Shown here in pieces: positions 11,337 through 28,608 of a stretch of DNA of 51,000 nucleotides. Source of the DNA: Chrysomallon squamiferum (taxonomy: Eukaryota > Mollusca > Gastropoda > Neomphalida > Peltospiridae); contig CM022673.1 of assembly GCA_012295275.1 (NCBI GenBank), positions 3,416,105 through 3,467,104 on the forward strand, given 5' to 3'. Below the pieces are notes generated by a model. That model was not told the DNA's origin and did no database searches. It worked only from the letters and a program-made list of their open reading frames with translations. Numbering within the stretch: the stretch's first letter is position 1; each line of letters opens with the position of its first letter. A program made the position numbers and the translations under genes.

Positions 11337-11717
11337 ACATATTAAATTTTATCAAAAACTCTTCTCCAGCATACCCGAAATAATAATAAAAAAAATATAT
11401 ATATATTACCTTCATCCCCGACAAAAATCAAATATTTTAAACTTTCTAAAATAATGCCCTGTTGTTATTAGAATCTGTGAATTAAAAGTAAATAAACAAA
11501 TAAATAATTAAATAACTGTAATAAAAAATAATAATAATAATAAAACTGTATTTCAATACTCAGGTGTAAAATGAATGTAAAGACCCACAATCCCTATTCG
11601 TTTAATTTATTTAATGTATTTGATTCAGTTTTCCATGGAGATGTTTAATGCAATTTATGTTGTCAGGAAAAAATGATCCCAAGTTTGTTTACTTTATGGA
11701 TGTCCTCTTTATTACAG

Positions 11718-11887
11718 GTATACATTGTGAAGGAGAAATAAATGAATGTGCTAGTAACCCATGTCAGAATAATGGTATTTGTCGTGATGCAACATTTGGA
11801 TTTGTCTGTGATTGTCCTCCAGGCTTCACAGGCCTGCAGTGCCAAGTGGAAGATGTTAAATGCCGAAGCAACCCTTGTAAAAATGGA
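11718..11887 (+). pseudogene. C1 exon: EGF2 and start of EGF3
   Basis: 170 nt, one base different from C2 38360-38529 (Val for Ile). It encodes [15 protein letters not shown] and the first two Cys of EGF3 (CRSNPCKNG), with a phase-0 exit at GTACGT. Confidence 0.8.
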
Positions 11888-12253
11888 GTACGTTCTTTCA
11901 TCTACATCTACAATATGTACTTCAAGAATCTATTTTTATTTTTTAATTTTACTTTTATGTTTAGAATAACAGAAGTTGACATCTTTTGAAATAATTTTAG
12001 AAGAATATGGTCAAATGTTGCCTTAGTATATTAAAGAATAACAGCTTTTATGAACTAATTTATTGTGTATCATTCATATATAAAAATCACTGTTTTTAAA
12101 TGGACTGGTTTAAGATTGGCTTTTATCAGCTGAATAAATTTAGACATTAAACAATCATATATTCTAAGATAGTTTTATTTGTATATTTTTTTTATATTCA
12201 TTATCATCATAATAATAAGTATTAACAGACTTTCATCATTATTATTATTGCAG

Positions 12254-12425
12254 GGTAGTTGCTATAAGAAACAAAATGATGAAACTTGTATATGTAAGCC
12301 AGGTTGGACAGGTAGTTTATGTGAAGATGAGATAAATGAATGTGAAAGTGCCCCTTGCATCAATGCTGTTAAATGTACTGACAAATTTAATGATTTTATC
12401 TGTCAATGTAGTCCTGGATTCACAG
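12254..12425 (+). pseudogene. C1 exon: rest of EGF3 and EGF4
   Basis: 172 nt, two bases different from C2 38959-39130 (Thr for Ile and one silent). It encodes [12 protein letters not shown] and [15 protein letters not shown]. The donor is GTTAGT. Confidence 0.8.
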
Positions 12426-13830
12426 GTTAGTCTTACATAAACTTTGGATAGTTTATATATGATCAGATTTTATAATGAAAACATAGAAATCTGTGATTTT
12501 ATGAGGAATAGTCCAGGAATATCTAATTATTTTAACTTTACTTAATTTTTATTATCTCTTCAAATGTAACATTAATTTTGAAACAAAAAATTAGAACAGC
12601 CATTTGTTGTAATAATATGTTATTGTCTACAGTGTTACTGTATTAGTGTTATCTTTCCTTTTGGATCCATTCTGTAGATAGTTCAGTTTTTTAGATAGGT
12701 ACAGAATTTGGTTACCATCTTATTTCTTTTGTAAAAGTAAAAAATAAAAATTAAAGCTATCAAAAGTTCTGTTTGTTTGAAAAATGACAAAGTTCATAGA
12801 AATAATGTTCCAGTTTTCAAAATGAAAAAACTTACCATTGAAACACTGCAAATAGCACAGCATTATTACTGACACATTTTGATTTCTTGCAGTGCATTGA
12901 TCACAAGATAGGAATGTGAAGGACTAACATCATTGCACCAAATTATTTTCTCACTGATCTGTCAACTGCCTAAATTAAATGATTTTAATAACCCAATAAG
13001 TAGAATTGTTTGTTATGAAAAAAAAACAACAGCTAACCGTTCTTTATCAGTATCCTACAAATGTTTTATAGTTATCTCATATGGAGGGAATGTTTTTATT
13101 TACTCTTTAATATTCTAACTTGAACAACAGGCAGGCTATTAAGGCACAGCACTATGCATAGAAAGAATAGTTAATGATCAAGAATGTTAAAAGTTTATTA
13201 TTTTTAAAATGATCAATTTGTTTAATAATGTTATAACCATTTAACAGTCTGTGTAACCATTATTTTTTTATTTCTCTCTCGATTGTTATTATTACTATTA
13301 TTTTCTTTTGTTGAAGCAGTAATTGTGATTTGCTTCATTTCCAAAACAAAGATTTTTATAATACAGTAATTAAGTTAGAGGAATGTATTTTTCACTGATT
13401 GTATTGGACATTAAATCTTTTCCATGATCTTTTCAGACATGATTACATTAACTAATAAATTAACACCTTAGCTCTCTGTTTGTTTAATAGTGGTAAGATC
13501 ACAGATAATAAAAATAATCAGATTTCTTTTAAAATAGTCATAAATCTCATAGATTAAGAATTATACATTTGAAATATAACACCATAAATAGTAGGAGGAT
13601 AATTTTTCCAATTTGTTCTTGCAAATAAGCAATTTCTGTTCCTTGTAATTTCTTTAATTTTGGCAGTGTTTAACAAAATAATTGATACAATATTCTTCAG
13701 ATTGCAATAAACATATACGTATGTGCTTTTTTAAAAATATAAATTTTGTCATTAATGGAATTTATATACATTATTTAACTGAATAAAAGTTTGGTGGGTT
13801 TTTTCTAATTCATTTATTTTATTATCACAG
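12426..13830. other. C1 intron lacking the EGF5-EGF6 exon
   Basis: This intron corresponds to two introns and one exon of C2 (39131-40986). Near 12848 the text jumps from a sequence matching C2 about 39567 (CATTGAAACACTG) to one matching about 39888 (CAAATAGCACAGC), so about 320 bp with the EGF5-EGF6 exon are missing. The exon is phase 1 at both ends, so its loss alone would not break the frame. Confidence 0.75.
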
Positions 13831-13988
13831 GTCCAACATGCTCTAAAAGAGTCAGTCTGTGTGACAGTAATACATGTTACAATGGAGGGACATGTCTGGA
13901 GAATGGTAAAGCTTTCACTTGTTTGTGTCCTTTTGGATTTAAAGGCAGCCGTTGTGAACTGTCATCAGCACAGGACACAGACAACTAA
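13831..13988 (+). pseudogene. C1 last EGF exon with premature stop
   Basis: It encodes [16 protein letters not shown] and FKGSRC as in C2. An extra base in CAGCACAGGACACAG, relative to CAGCACAGACACGG in C2, shifts the frame and gives TAA at 13986-13988, where C2 continues into its Thr-rich region. Confidence 0.75.
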
Positions 13989-14660
13989 ACACAAGACTAT
14001 GTTAGGTAAGAGCACTGTTTCATTTTCCAATACACTTAACCATTCATAAAAAGTCACCATAGACAGCGCAAACAAGGTTATTAAAGTGGGGTTAGATTTA
14101 ACAACTTATAAGATTCCAGTAGACATAACCAATGAAATTTCGAGTGTTGAACATTTAGTTGCAGAAAAACATGAAATTCATCTGTAAGTAACAATCACTT
14201 GTTAAATAAAACAAGTGAACTGAATTCTGTTACTAAAATAACATCTAATATGGTCACAAATGAACCATCTATTACACAAACAACAACAGATGCATATAGT
14301 AATGAAAAATTAGCTACACAAAGAACACATGTTCTTGCAAATAAACAAATTCTACTTATACAAAAATAAGAAACTAGAACAAGTGACTCTGTATCTGTAA
14401 CACAAACAAGTGAATATAGAAACAAGTGAAAATTCCACAAATTTAAAAATAATGCTTGAACCAACTACAGACCAAAAACATCAATTTACACAAACAACAG
14501 AACAAAGAATAAGTGAAAGTACCTTATATTCACTTTTGTAAATGAATCAAGGGCAATCTCAAATACTGGAACCTCCTTTTCACAGAGGACATCAGATAAT
14601 ATTATCAAAGTAAAAATGATGAAGAATTAATTTCAACAAAAATATTGCAACATCTTATAT
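13989..14660 (+). pseudogene. C1 decayed Thr/Ser-rich region
   Basis: Homologous to the 5' unique part of the C2 mucin region (41161 to about 41760). Shared phrases such as AACAATCACTTGTTAAATAAAAC and ACAAACAACAACAGATG recur, but with many stops and indels. No 903-bp repeats follow; the similarity fades near 14660 and a short TG run lies at about 14695-14710. Confidence 0.65.
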
Positions 14661-15242
14661 CTCAGTTGTCAATATTATCCAGTACTGCAAAGTTTGTGTG
14701 TGTGTGTGTGAGCAAATCAGAACGTATTGTACAGCATTTTATTCGTTAATCTTCGTTTTCTAAACTCTGGGTATTTCAATTTATTTAATTTAATCACATT
14801 CGAAGATGTGTGTTTGTTCTGTTTAACTTCCTATTTCATACTGCAGTATTCTTCTTTGTTGTCAAATAATAGCTCTAAACCTGTTGCATGTTTTATATTC
14901 ATTTTATTTTATTTTGCATGTTTCAAATCCTTAACTGTGTGTAACCATGCAGAGATGTAAATCTGGCTGTACGTGAAAAACTGATGAATTAAAATATGAG
15001 CATAAATATGATACTCAAATGCAGCAGATCTTCAATCCAACAAAGAGAATCAAAGTTAATGGAGATAATAACTCATTGCGTTGTGCTGATTATTATTATC
15101 TTTATTTAGAAACAGAAATATAAATATAGTGCACTCTTAGTACATGTAAAAAAAAAATGCCTGTTTGTATGTTAATAAATATAAATAGCATAAAATTACA
15201 AAAATAAAATAACTTATTTAAATATGTTGGTAAATTCTACAG
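14661..15242. other. AT-rich spacer
   Basis: Nothing recognisable. The open frame 14727-14960 has a Phe/Leu/Tyr-rich composition typical of AT-rich noncoding DNA. Confidence 0.5.
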
Positions 15243-15441
15243 GTGTTTGTGTTGGATCAAAGGTTGTTAAAGGTGTGGGATACAATCTGGACAGAACCGA
15301 CTGCAGCAACATGCGTGCAGTGTTTGTTTGACAAAAACAACGTCACTTCGGGTGTGTTTCACTGCCAGTGTCCCCACGGTTTACACTGGGATCAGATGTC
15401 GTTGACGTGTAGTCAGCCAAACATCACCAACTGTCCTTACG
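15243..15441 (+). pseudogene. Isolated Cys-rich exon, possibly chitin-binding (CBM14)-like
   Basis: Acceptor TTCTACAG ends at 15242 and donor GGTAAAG begins at 15442. The 3' two thirds read HCQCPHGLHWDQMSLTC and then NITNCPYG, resembling the C-terminal half of a peritrophin-A/CBM14 domain (CPxGLxW, Cys, Cys). The 5' third reads sensibly in a different frame (GVCVGSKVV then DRTDCSNM), hitting TGA near 15330. Length is 199 nt, one more than a multiple of three, while both ends look phase 1. So the exon carries one extra base, or the assembly does. Its neighbours are C1 upstream and gene B downstream. It could be a relic of a 3' exon of the C-type gene or of another gene; I cannot tell. Confidence 0.45.
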
Positions 15442-15583
15442 GTAAAGTTGTTTTGGTTTATAATAACGTTTTACAACTGTCAATCTTTGTTTATAAGATT
15501 TGCATTTAGCTAAGGAAGAGAAATAATGAGAAAGATATGGTATTCAGGAAGAGAAAAGAGAGAGAAATGTTAAGAAGGAGAGT

Positions 15584-15590
<7 letters not shown>

Positions 15591-15643
<53 letters not shown>
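15591..15643. repeat. (GA)n tract facing a (TC)n tract
   Basis: Pure GA repeat. Its complement (TC)n lies at about 15819-15854, followed by CACACGCGCGCGCG. The two arms are separated by about 175 bp of AGT/AAT-rich sequence and could pair as a long hairpin. Confidence 0.9.
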
Positions 15644-15646
<3 letters not shown>

Positions 15647-15816
15647 GGACGAAAATCATAATATACTGTACTACCAGTAGTAATAATAGTAATATACCAG
15701 TAGCAACAGTAGCAGTAGTAACATACTAAAGATAGTAGTAATATTAATAGTATTAACAAGAGATGTAGAGGTGGTGGTAGTAATAGTAATATAAGCAATA
15801 GTAGATAGTAGTTGTT

Positions 15817-15818
<2 letters not shown>

Positions 15819-15854
<36 letters not shown>
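15819..15854. repeat. (TC)n tract followed by alternating CA/CG
   Basis: TC repeat running into about 15 bp of CA and CG dinucleotides at 15853-15869. It forms the inverted partner of the GA tract at 15591-15643. Confidence 0.9.
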
Positions 15855-15859
<5 letters not shown>

Positions 15860-16255
15860 GCGCGCGCGCCTATATACACACACAGGCACATGCATGCATA
15901 TACTTCGACATAAATCGAGGCAATGATGATTGCCGATTGTAAACCATTTTAATCAGAGTCTTAATTAAAGCGATAAAACATCTTCTGCATTACGTGCCGC
16001 AGGTAGCTATTTCCGTACAATGATTCTAAATTAAAGACAAATTCAAAGGAGCAGCTTAAGTTAATGAAAGAGACCAGGAATAGAAAAATAGATCATTTAT
16101 ATATTTCTGAAAGGCACATCACTTTTTTCTACTCTTGATTATATGTGGTATTTTATTGTAGCTGATTTTAAAGTAATAGCAGTTTATTTCTCAGAGAGAG
16201 AGAGAATAACAACTATTATCTACTATTGCTTATATTACTAATTTCAATGATGCTA

Positions 16256-16493
16256 TTTATACGACTGACGACGGGTTTTTTCTACACGTCACGTTACTAT
16301 GCATTTTATCGGGAACTGAATCGGGAACATTTTCAATAACAGGTAGAATAAAATGTAGTTACTCCTTTACCTATAAAGTAAACAGGAGTACAGTTCCTTA
16401 CTGAGTTTATAAATTGAATTTCGTCAGAGAGAAAGTGAATTTTATTATATTTAATGTTAAATCGGTAAGTCTATTGTTAGAAGTAAAATTTCT
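16256..16493 (+). repeat. Promoter/first-exon duplication, copy 1
   Basis: This 238-bp segment is repeated at 16825-17049. Shared parts include TTATCGGGAA, TGTAGTTACTCC, CTATAAAGTAAAC, TTCGTCAGAGAGAAAGTG and the donor-like TTAAATCGGTAAGTCT. The donor is at 16465, 554 bp before that of copy 2. It may be an alternative first exon of gene B. Confidence 0.7.
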
Positions 16494-16776
16494 GTTTTGC
16501 TGTAATTCTTATTAATTGAAGTTATTTCCCATTAATCACTAGAGTTAAAAAGAATATATATATAAATACTATCAATATCAAATCCAGATATGAAGATTAT
16601 AATATTAATTAATGATATTTTCAGGCAAGAGTTTTGTACACTAGTTGTGTATTACGTAACTAGATAGTAAAGAAAGATTGTTATTGATTAGTTTAATCGT
16701 GATAAATTTATAATGAGCATAATACATAAAAACATCCAAAAATGGATTATTATGCATTTTATCGGGAATTGAAATC

Positions 16777-16887
16777 GGGAAAACCGCGAGATCATAGATA
16801 TATATAATTCGGGAAACCCGGCTATTTATACTGACCACGTGTTTTTTGCTATAAATGACGTTATCGGGAATTGATACGGGAAAATTC
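16777..16887 (+). promoter_or_regulatory. Cluster of Rel/NF-kB-like motifs and TATA-like box
   Basis: GGGAAAACC at 16777-16785, GGGAAACCC at 16811-16819 and GGGAAAATTC at 16878-16887 resemble Rel-family sites, and TATAAA lies at 16850-16855. The motifs stand out in AT-rich surroundings and sit just upstream of the likely non-coding first exon of gene B. Binding is an inference from consensus only. Confidence 0.35.
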
Positions 16888-17049
16888 TCAACGACAGGCA
16901 GAATTAAATGTAGTTACTCCCTTACCTATAAAGTAAACTGAATACAGTTACTTACTGAGTTTATAAATTTAATTTCGTCAGAGAGAAAGTGAATTTTATC
17001 ATATTTATTGTTAAATCGGTAAGTCTGTTATTAGAAGTGAAAGTTCTGT
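16825..17049 (+). promoter_or_regulatory. Promoter/first-exon duplication, copy 2 (gene B 5' UTR)
   Basis: Second copy of the segment at 16256-16493. A non-coding first exon probably ends at 17018 with donor GTAAGT at 17019. The next acceptor TTTTTCAG ends at 17165, 21 bp before the gene B start codon. The transcription start is not defined. Confidence 0.5.
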
Positions 17050-17186
17050 TAATGTTGATGATATTTATAATATAATCGATGTTGTTTATTACATTATTGC
17101 GTTTGTGTAAGATATATTTTGTCTATATCTTATTTCTAATAATTTTTATTCCTACTATTTTTCAGAAAACAGGAAAAAAGCAAGCT

Positions 17187-23345
<6,159 letters not shown>

Positions 23346-24047
23346 TTACTGTTGTACTTGGACTGATGGTGTTGATGTTTGGCTGTAACAGTATAACAAA
23401 CATGTCGACGGTTCGAGACTGGATTATCCAGTAGACCAAGCAGACACGTATTTATGAGCCTGTTGCTGTTGTTCTGATAATACTGAAACAGAAGTAACTT
23501 TATTATAATAAAAATAATAACTAATTAATATATATATATATATATATATACATATATATACATGTAGTATATATTCTTTAGAGATGTTTAGTTAATTTTC
23601 TTTGATTATTCATTTATTTATTTAATGTATTACTGTTTTAGAAGGTCTCTCACCTGGACTGTATCTACAAATGTTTACTTCTTCATAATCAGTTTAGATC
23701 TATCTTTTTCGTGTCAACCACGTTTCCAGCGTTAGAAATGGAAAAGAAAAGACTGAAGGAATCACTCTTTAGGCCAATCGATATGTGTTAATGAACATAA
23801 TATAAACAATGCAGTACATTTTTAATCTACAGTTAATGTGAGAAAACTCACAATAGAGGCAGGCAAGGTGTCTTTTCTTATTACTAGTATGGGATCCCAT
23901 GAACATCTTCACATAGATATGAAGTCACAAATTGTGCATGACTTATAATAAATCTGTCGTCGAACACTGTTTGGAACGGAAAATAACCCGGTCAGGCTTC
24001 ATGACCAGTAAGCCACAGCGATCCCTGCTATTTATTTATCTATTTAT

Positions 24048-24081
<34 letters not shown>

Positions 24082-24623
24082 TAATAATAATAATAATAAT
24101 AGTAAACTTACAGTAAGGAAACTGCTGGAAAACGTGCGCTATAAAAATACTATTTTCTTTCTTTAGCTTGTATAATATGCATTTAGTCCATACAATATAT
24201 TCTCGCAGTTCAGGGCATGGCTCGGTTCAAATACCTGTGCATTCCTGTTCTCATATCAAATTTAGCATAATAAATATTAACCCAGATACAACATTTTATT
24301 ATTTCTCCCATGTTATTAAAAACGTTATTTAACAACATGACAAGATGAAAGAGAAGCAGGTTATTCACAGCGATGAGTCAAAGAGCGTCTCGTAGTTTAT
24401 TAAACAGTTCTGGAAGATCTTTTGTCCGTCCGAAAAAAATTTGTCCGTCAGAGAATAAACCTGTAGTTATTTGATCAACTGATAGAGATTTATGGCAAGA
24501 AAGCTTTTCAGCTTCACTTATTTTATGTACTTCAAATGACATTACAGAATCTAAATATACTGTCACCTGATTTTTACTGATTTGTTTATTACTGTTAGGT
24601 ATGTCGGCATGCCGCAGATGTCT

Positions 24624-24742
24624 TCATTTTATTTTATTGTATTTTGTTTTATTTTAATTTATTTTATTTTATTTTATTTTGTTTATTTATTTATTAATTT
24701 TTTTATTTATTTTTTTATTTTTATTATTATTATTATTATTTA

Positions 24743-24820
<78 letters not shown>

Positions 24821-24821
24821 T
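24624..24821. repeat. (TTTTA)n and (ATT)n microsatellite
   Basis: Longer counterpart of 6683-6794 at the homologous site, followed in both copies by the same TAAGAGTAGTAGTAGTAG stretch. Confidence 0.9.
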
Positions 24822-25029
24822 GTAAGAGTAGTAGTAGTAGTCGGTTTTAGAGGATTTCTTATTAGTTTATGTATGTTGTATGTTAGTGTATGTGAATGTC
24901 ATTGTAGCAGTAGTATTACTCGAAAGTCTAAAGGAATGAAATCAAAATCTTCTGATAATACTCTAAAATAAGAATAGCAAGAATTATTATTTATTTATTT
25001 ATATTTATTTTTATCGACCATTAGTGGAT

Positions 25030-25510
25030 GAAAATGATAGGACTGAAAGGGCCATTAAAAAAAGATAGTATGAAGTGATGTCCTTACACAAAGCTGTTAT
25101 TTTCGCTTAAATCAAAACACGACCAAACCTCCTGTATCAAATAAACGAATAAGCACAGTTCACTGACAACTCCATATTTCGTCTCGTTCTCGGAATGTCA
25201 AAGGTCTTGGGGTACATCTGTATTCGTCTGTGATACATTGTTTTCTTGAAAGCTTCGAATACAGTCGTCTGCCATTTGACCTGCAGAGGGCATATCTTAT
25301 TAAACCTGACATTTGTTGAAAAGCAGGTTGGGATCACTAGGTTAAAACATCTTGTTACATGTGATGTGTCTTAACAGACAAACTCACCCACGTGTTGAAA
25401 TCTCGTTCAGAAGGGCTTTCGTTTTGGACACAGTTATTATCTGTTTATGTGTTGTGCATTACTATTTCTTGTTATAACGGTTTTGGACGTGCTTTATGTT
25501 GCATATGCGG
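25030..25510. repeat. Highly conserved duplicated noncoding block, copy 2
   Basis: Counterpart of 7030-7510 with only a few base differences. Similarity stops at about 25510, where unit 1 has a TG tract and unit 2 has unrelated sequence. Confidence 0.8.
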
Positions 25511-28219
25511 CTCTTTGTGTGTTATTTTTAATTGTAATTTTGTTTTCTGTTAGTTAATTATAGAATGTTTACAGAACCCGTTAAAATCAGAATGTTTGCA
25601 TGTACTATATGTATTTTGTACATTGTCTTTATTTAGTTTTGTTGAGTTTGGACGTTTTTAAATGTTTGCTAATATTTTATTTAAAAAGATCAACTAACCA
25701 GCTGGGCTGAATTAGTTTTGTATTATTTTTCTTTTTCAGTGTATTGTCGAATCCTACGCTTTAATATTGAGTGTTAATTTATGTAAACTGTATATATATA
25801 TATATATAAAAATTATCCATATTAAATTCTTGTTTGTGTTATTGTTCTCTAGTGGATACAGAATAGTTAATTAGTAGTTTAAGCTGTCTCAGATAATTAA
25901 CATCTTGTCACGTGACACTATTATAGTCTGCTACCCTTTAGACGGGACGAGGCCAAATTTGGAGTATTAATACCACTCAGAGTAGTCTTCATGACAGTGC
26001 GTTGGGTTGCTTTGTGTTGTTAATCCTGGCAAAAATGAATCTATGATAGGTTTTAATAATATTATGAACCACTGTCAAAACTGTTATTTGTTATCATGAA
26101 GTTTAAAATAAAACCACGCCTACAAAACAACTTACTACAAAGCTTGATGACATTAGTCCTCAACAAAAATGGAGTTATCTTCCCAGAAGTGTCAGTTGCA
26201 TAAATCTGTGGATTATACGCGGTTCCATGTACTCTGTGATTGATTGAACATTGTCTTACGCTGTTTTGCATTATATACGTTTATGTGTATGATATTTCAT
26301 TATGTGTGTCGCGAATGTTAATTATACTGTACATATTTATGTTCGTGCATGCTAGTGTACAGGTTACATCAATAACAACAACATAACAACATCATTAACA
26401 ACAACAACAACAACAACAGTAATAATAATATTAATAATAATAACAACAACAACAACAATAGTAAAAATAATAACTGAAAATAATGAAAATTAAATAGAAA
26501 AATAGTTATTTGTAATAAATAAATGAATAAATAAATAAATTTCTTGGCCTTCATATATTCCTCTTCATAACTACGTAGGTTATGTCGACCTGACATGAAA
26601 ACAAATATGCATATAAATAAAAAACAGTATATTTGTATAATTTAAGTGTATTATATATATCTCACGTTCTGTCACATGGTATTGGTTTTAAAAACCGTTA
26701 GAAGTTATCCCATTTCTAGTTAATATATTAATCAGGTGGTTCACACATGGACAACACGCTTTCAGTTTACATTGTTTTAAGAATTAATACAAAATGTGTC
26801 GCAAATTACCAATAATAATCAGCCAAACATTTTATTCTCTGCTTTCTTCTTTTCGTTTTTCTTTTTCTTTTTTTTCCTAGTTCCAACTAGCCTTACAAGC
26901 AAAACAAAAAACAGGTCTCAGATTACATCAGTCTTTTGTATATTAAATAAAATCAAAAACAAAACTTGGACACAGATTTCCTTTTAGTTTACTTTTGTCA
27001 GTTTTCAAGCAAAAGAGAATTTAGTCTTCCTCTGATTCAAATTTCACTGCATCATCTAATTTCCTTCTAATTTCTTTGTGAAAATGTTTATATTTGAGTA
27101 ATATCTTGAATTAATAATCAGCTAATTAATTAATTGATTAATAATAACCGTAAAACAATAATCTGTAATTATCAAATTTGACCAAAGTTCGCTGTGTTTT
27201 TCCAAAGCACTGAGAGGAATCTTTGATGCTTAGAGAGAAAAATGCGGAAATACACAGTGACCATAAGAACCGTATTTTCTAAATAAAATGACTGACAACA
27301 TTTTGATGCTTGCGGCAATATTCAAAGAAAGAACATTGCTTGAATGTGCTTCTTCCAAAATTATGGATCTGACCCTGAGAAATATTTGATGTAAGAGGCT
27401 TTTCTATTTACACAAAGGATCTTGTTTGACATTTTAAGTCGAAAACCTGCCGGACAATCAGAGCAGCAGCAAGTCATGCAGATTGATACAGAACTCAAGA
27501 ATGTAATTTTAAACGCTATAACTTGAAACGTATCCTATTCAGTGGTCAGTACTTGTTAGCACTGACCAAGGAAATGGTTTTTATTCGGTCAACGAGCTTC
27601 CAGTTAATTACACAGTTCCAAATAATAAAATGAGAGTAAATTAGTAATACCACGTGTCAAAATTAATTTGTTATAAATATAAAAGTGGAATGTTGTAAAC
27701 GGCCATGAAATCTAAGATGGTTTTCAGTGTCAGGAAACTAAGTGTTGTTACCTAAACCCATATTTAAATGTACACAAAAGATTTACGGTGAAGAAATTGT
27801 TTAGAAATATCGCTATCGGAATACGCTAATGTAACATTAACTATAATTTAATACAAATATATGCATGCACATGAGTTTTCACGTGCACGCACATTCATAT
27901 TTTTGGTTCTGATTCATACTCATTATATGATATACCAAACATTTGCATATCCTTACACATACGCAGATATATACACGAATACACGCACGTTAAAAACAAA
28001 CACTATATTGTTTTTTTAACAGTTCGTCTCCAGATTTTCCGCACGGTAATTCCATAACCGTAATTTTCATACAAATACGATTATAATTCAAAAATAATAT
28101 TTACTCTATACATTAACTGAATTATCCAGTTATCAAAATAATATATTTATTATTTGTATTAACATTCCATCTTCTTTCTCTTTCAACACCAAAACGAAAA
28201 TGAGTAAAAGAAGGAAAAC

Positions 28220-28569
28220 AAAAACATTAAAGTACAGCATGAATCCAATCCATATCTTTTATACACAGCCTCCCATTGGTTTCAAATTAGTGCCCAGTTC
28301 CACGCCAGTAGCTGGAGAGGAAATGATAACCTATAGGCGATATCCGGGGAGGACTTTCGTAAGGGCGGCGTTCAGTTATAACACTGCTTGCAATGCGTAC
28401 ACCACGCTGCAATAACGTTGACGACACACAGCTACAACGTAACAACGCTAAGCAGGTGCAAACAACGCGTCAGATCTCTTGTTGTTTCTAAGCATTGTGA
28501 TAACACTCTGTTATTCTTGGAGTGTGCGATAGGGGTGTACACCCCTCCCCAACATTTAACTGTATTACC
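28220..28569 (+). promoter_or_regulatory. 5' region of C2 (promoter/5' UTR), copy 2
   Basis: Nearly identical to 8240-8576. Contains GGGGTGTACACCCC at 28532-28545, 24 bp before the ATG, and an upstream ATG at about 28391 whose frame overlaps the main start codon. The stretch is GC-richer than its flanks. Confidence 0.55.
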
Positions 28570-28608
28570 ATGTGGTGTCTTCTGGTAATATCAGTGACAG
28601 TCACTGAG
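28570..28608 (+). CDS. C2 exon 1: signal peptide
   Basis: 13 codons, [13 protein letters not shown], phase-0 exit at GTAAG. Joined to the next exon (FLVPVISSG) it gives a plausible hydrophobic signal sequence. The start is chosen because it gives the right phase and sits in a block conserved ahead of both paralogues. Confidence 0.7.

Larger units (their letters stand above)
8577..14660 (+). pseudogene. C1: broken Delta-type Notch ligand
   Basis: Tandem paralogue of C2. Recognisable pieces are signal exon 8577-8605, MNNL part 9947-10076, a degraded MNNL part 10313-10453, DSL 10881-11017, an EGF1 stub 11316-about 11336, EGF2 with the start of EGF3 11718-11887, EGF3-EGF4 12254-12425, the last EGF 13831-13988, then a decayed Thr-rich region. 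Defects relative to C2: the first MNNL exon is missing; exon 10313 has net minus 14 nt and a frame change, so the DSL exon would be read into an immediate stop; the EGF1 exon loses about 120 nt including its donor; the EGF5-EGF6 exon is deleted; one extra base after the last EGF gives TAA at 13986; further stops follow. Most surviving exons are still 98-99% identical to C2. A transcribed remnant or decoy form remains possible. Confidence 0.8.
23346..28219. other. Intergenic region B to C2
   Basis: Duplicated counterpart of 3748-8240 in patches. No gene is seen. About 25666-27636 has no match in unit 1, and I recognise nothing in it apart from AT-rich simple sequence and (AAC)n/(AAT)n near 26396-26470. 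The minus-strand frame 24378-24566 is interrupted in the unit 1 copy. Confidence 0.6.

Noticed and set aside
24378-24566. Minus-strand 62-codon frame with a coding-like look
   Set aside because: The homologous place in unit 1 (about 6440-6600) carries a stop and an 18-bp length difference, so the frame is not maintained. It may be an old element fragment.
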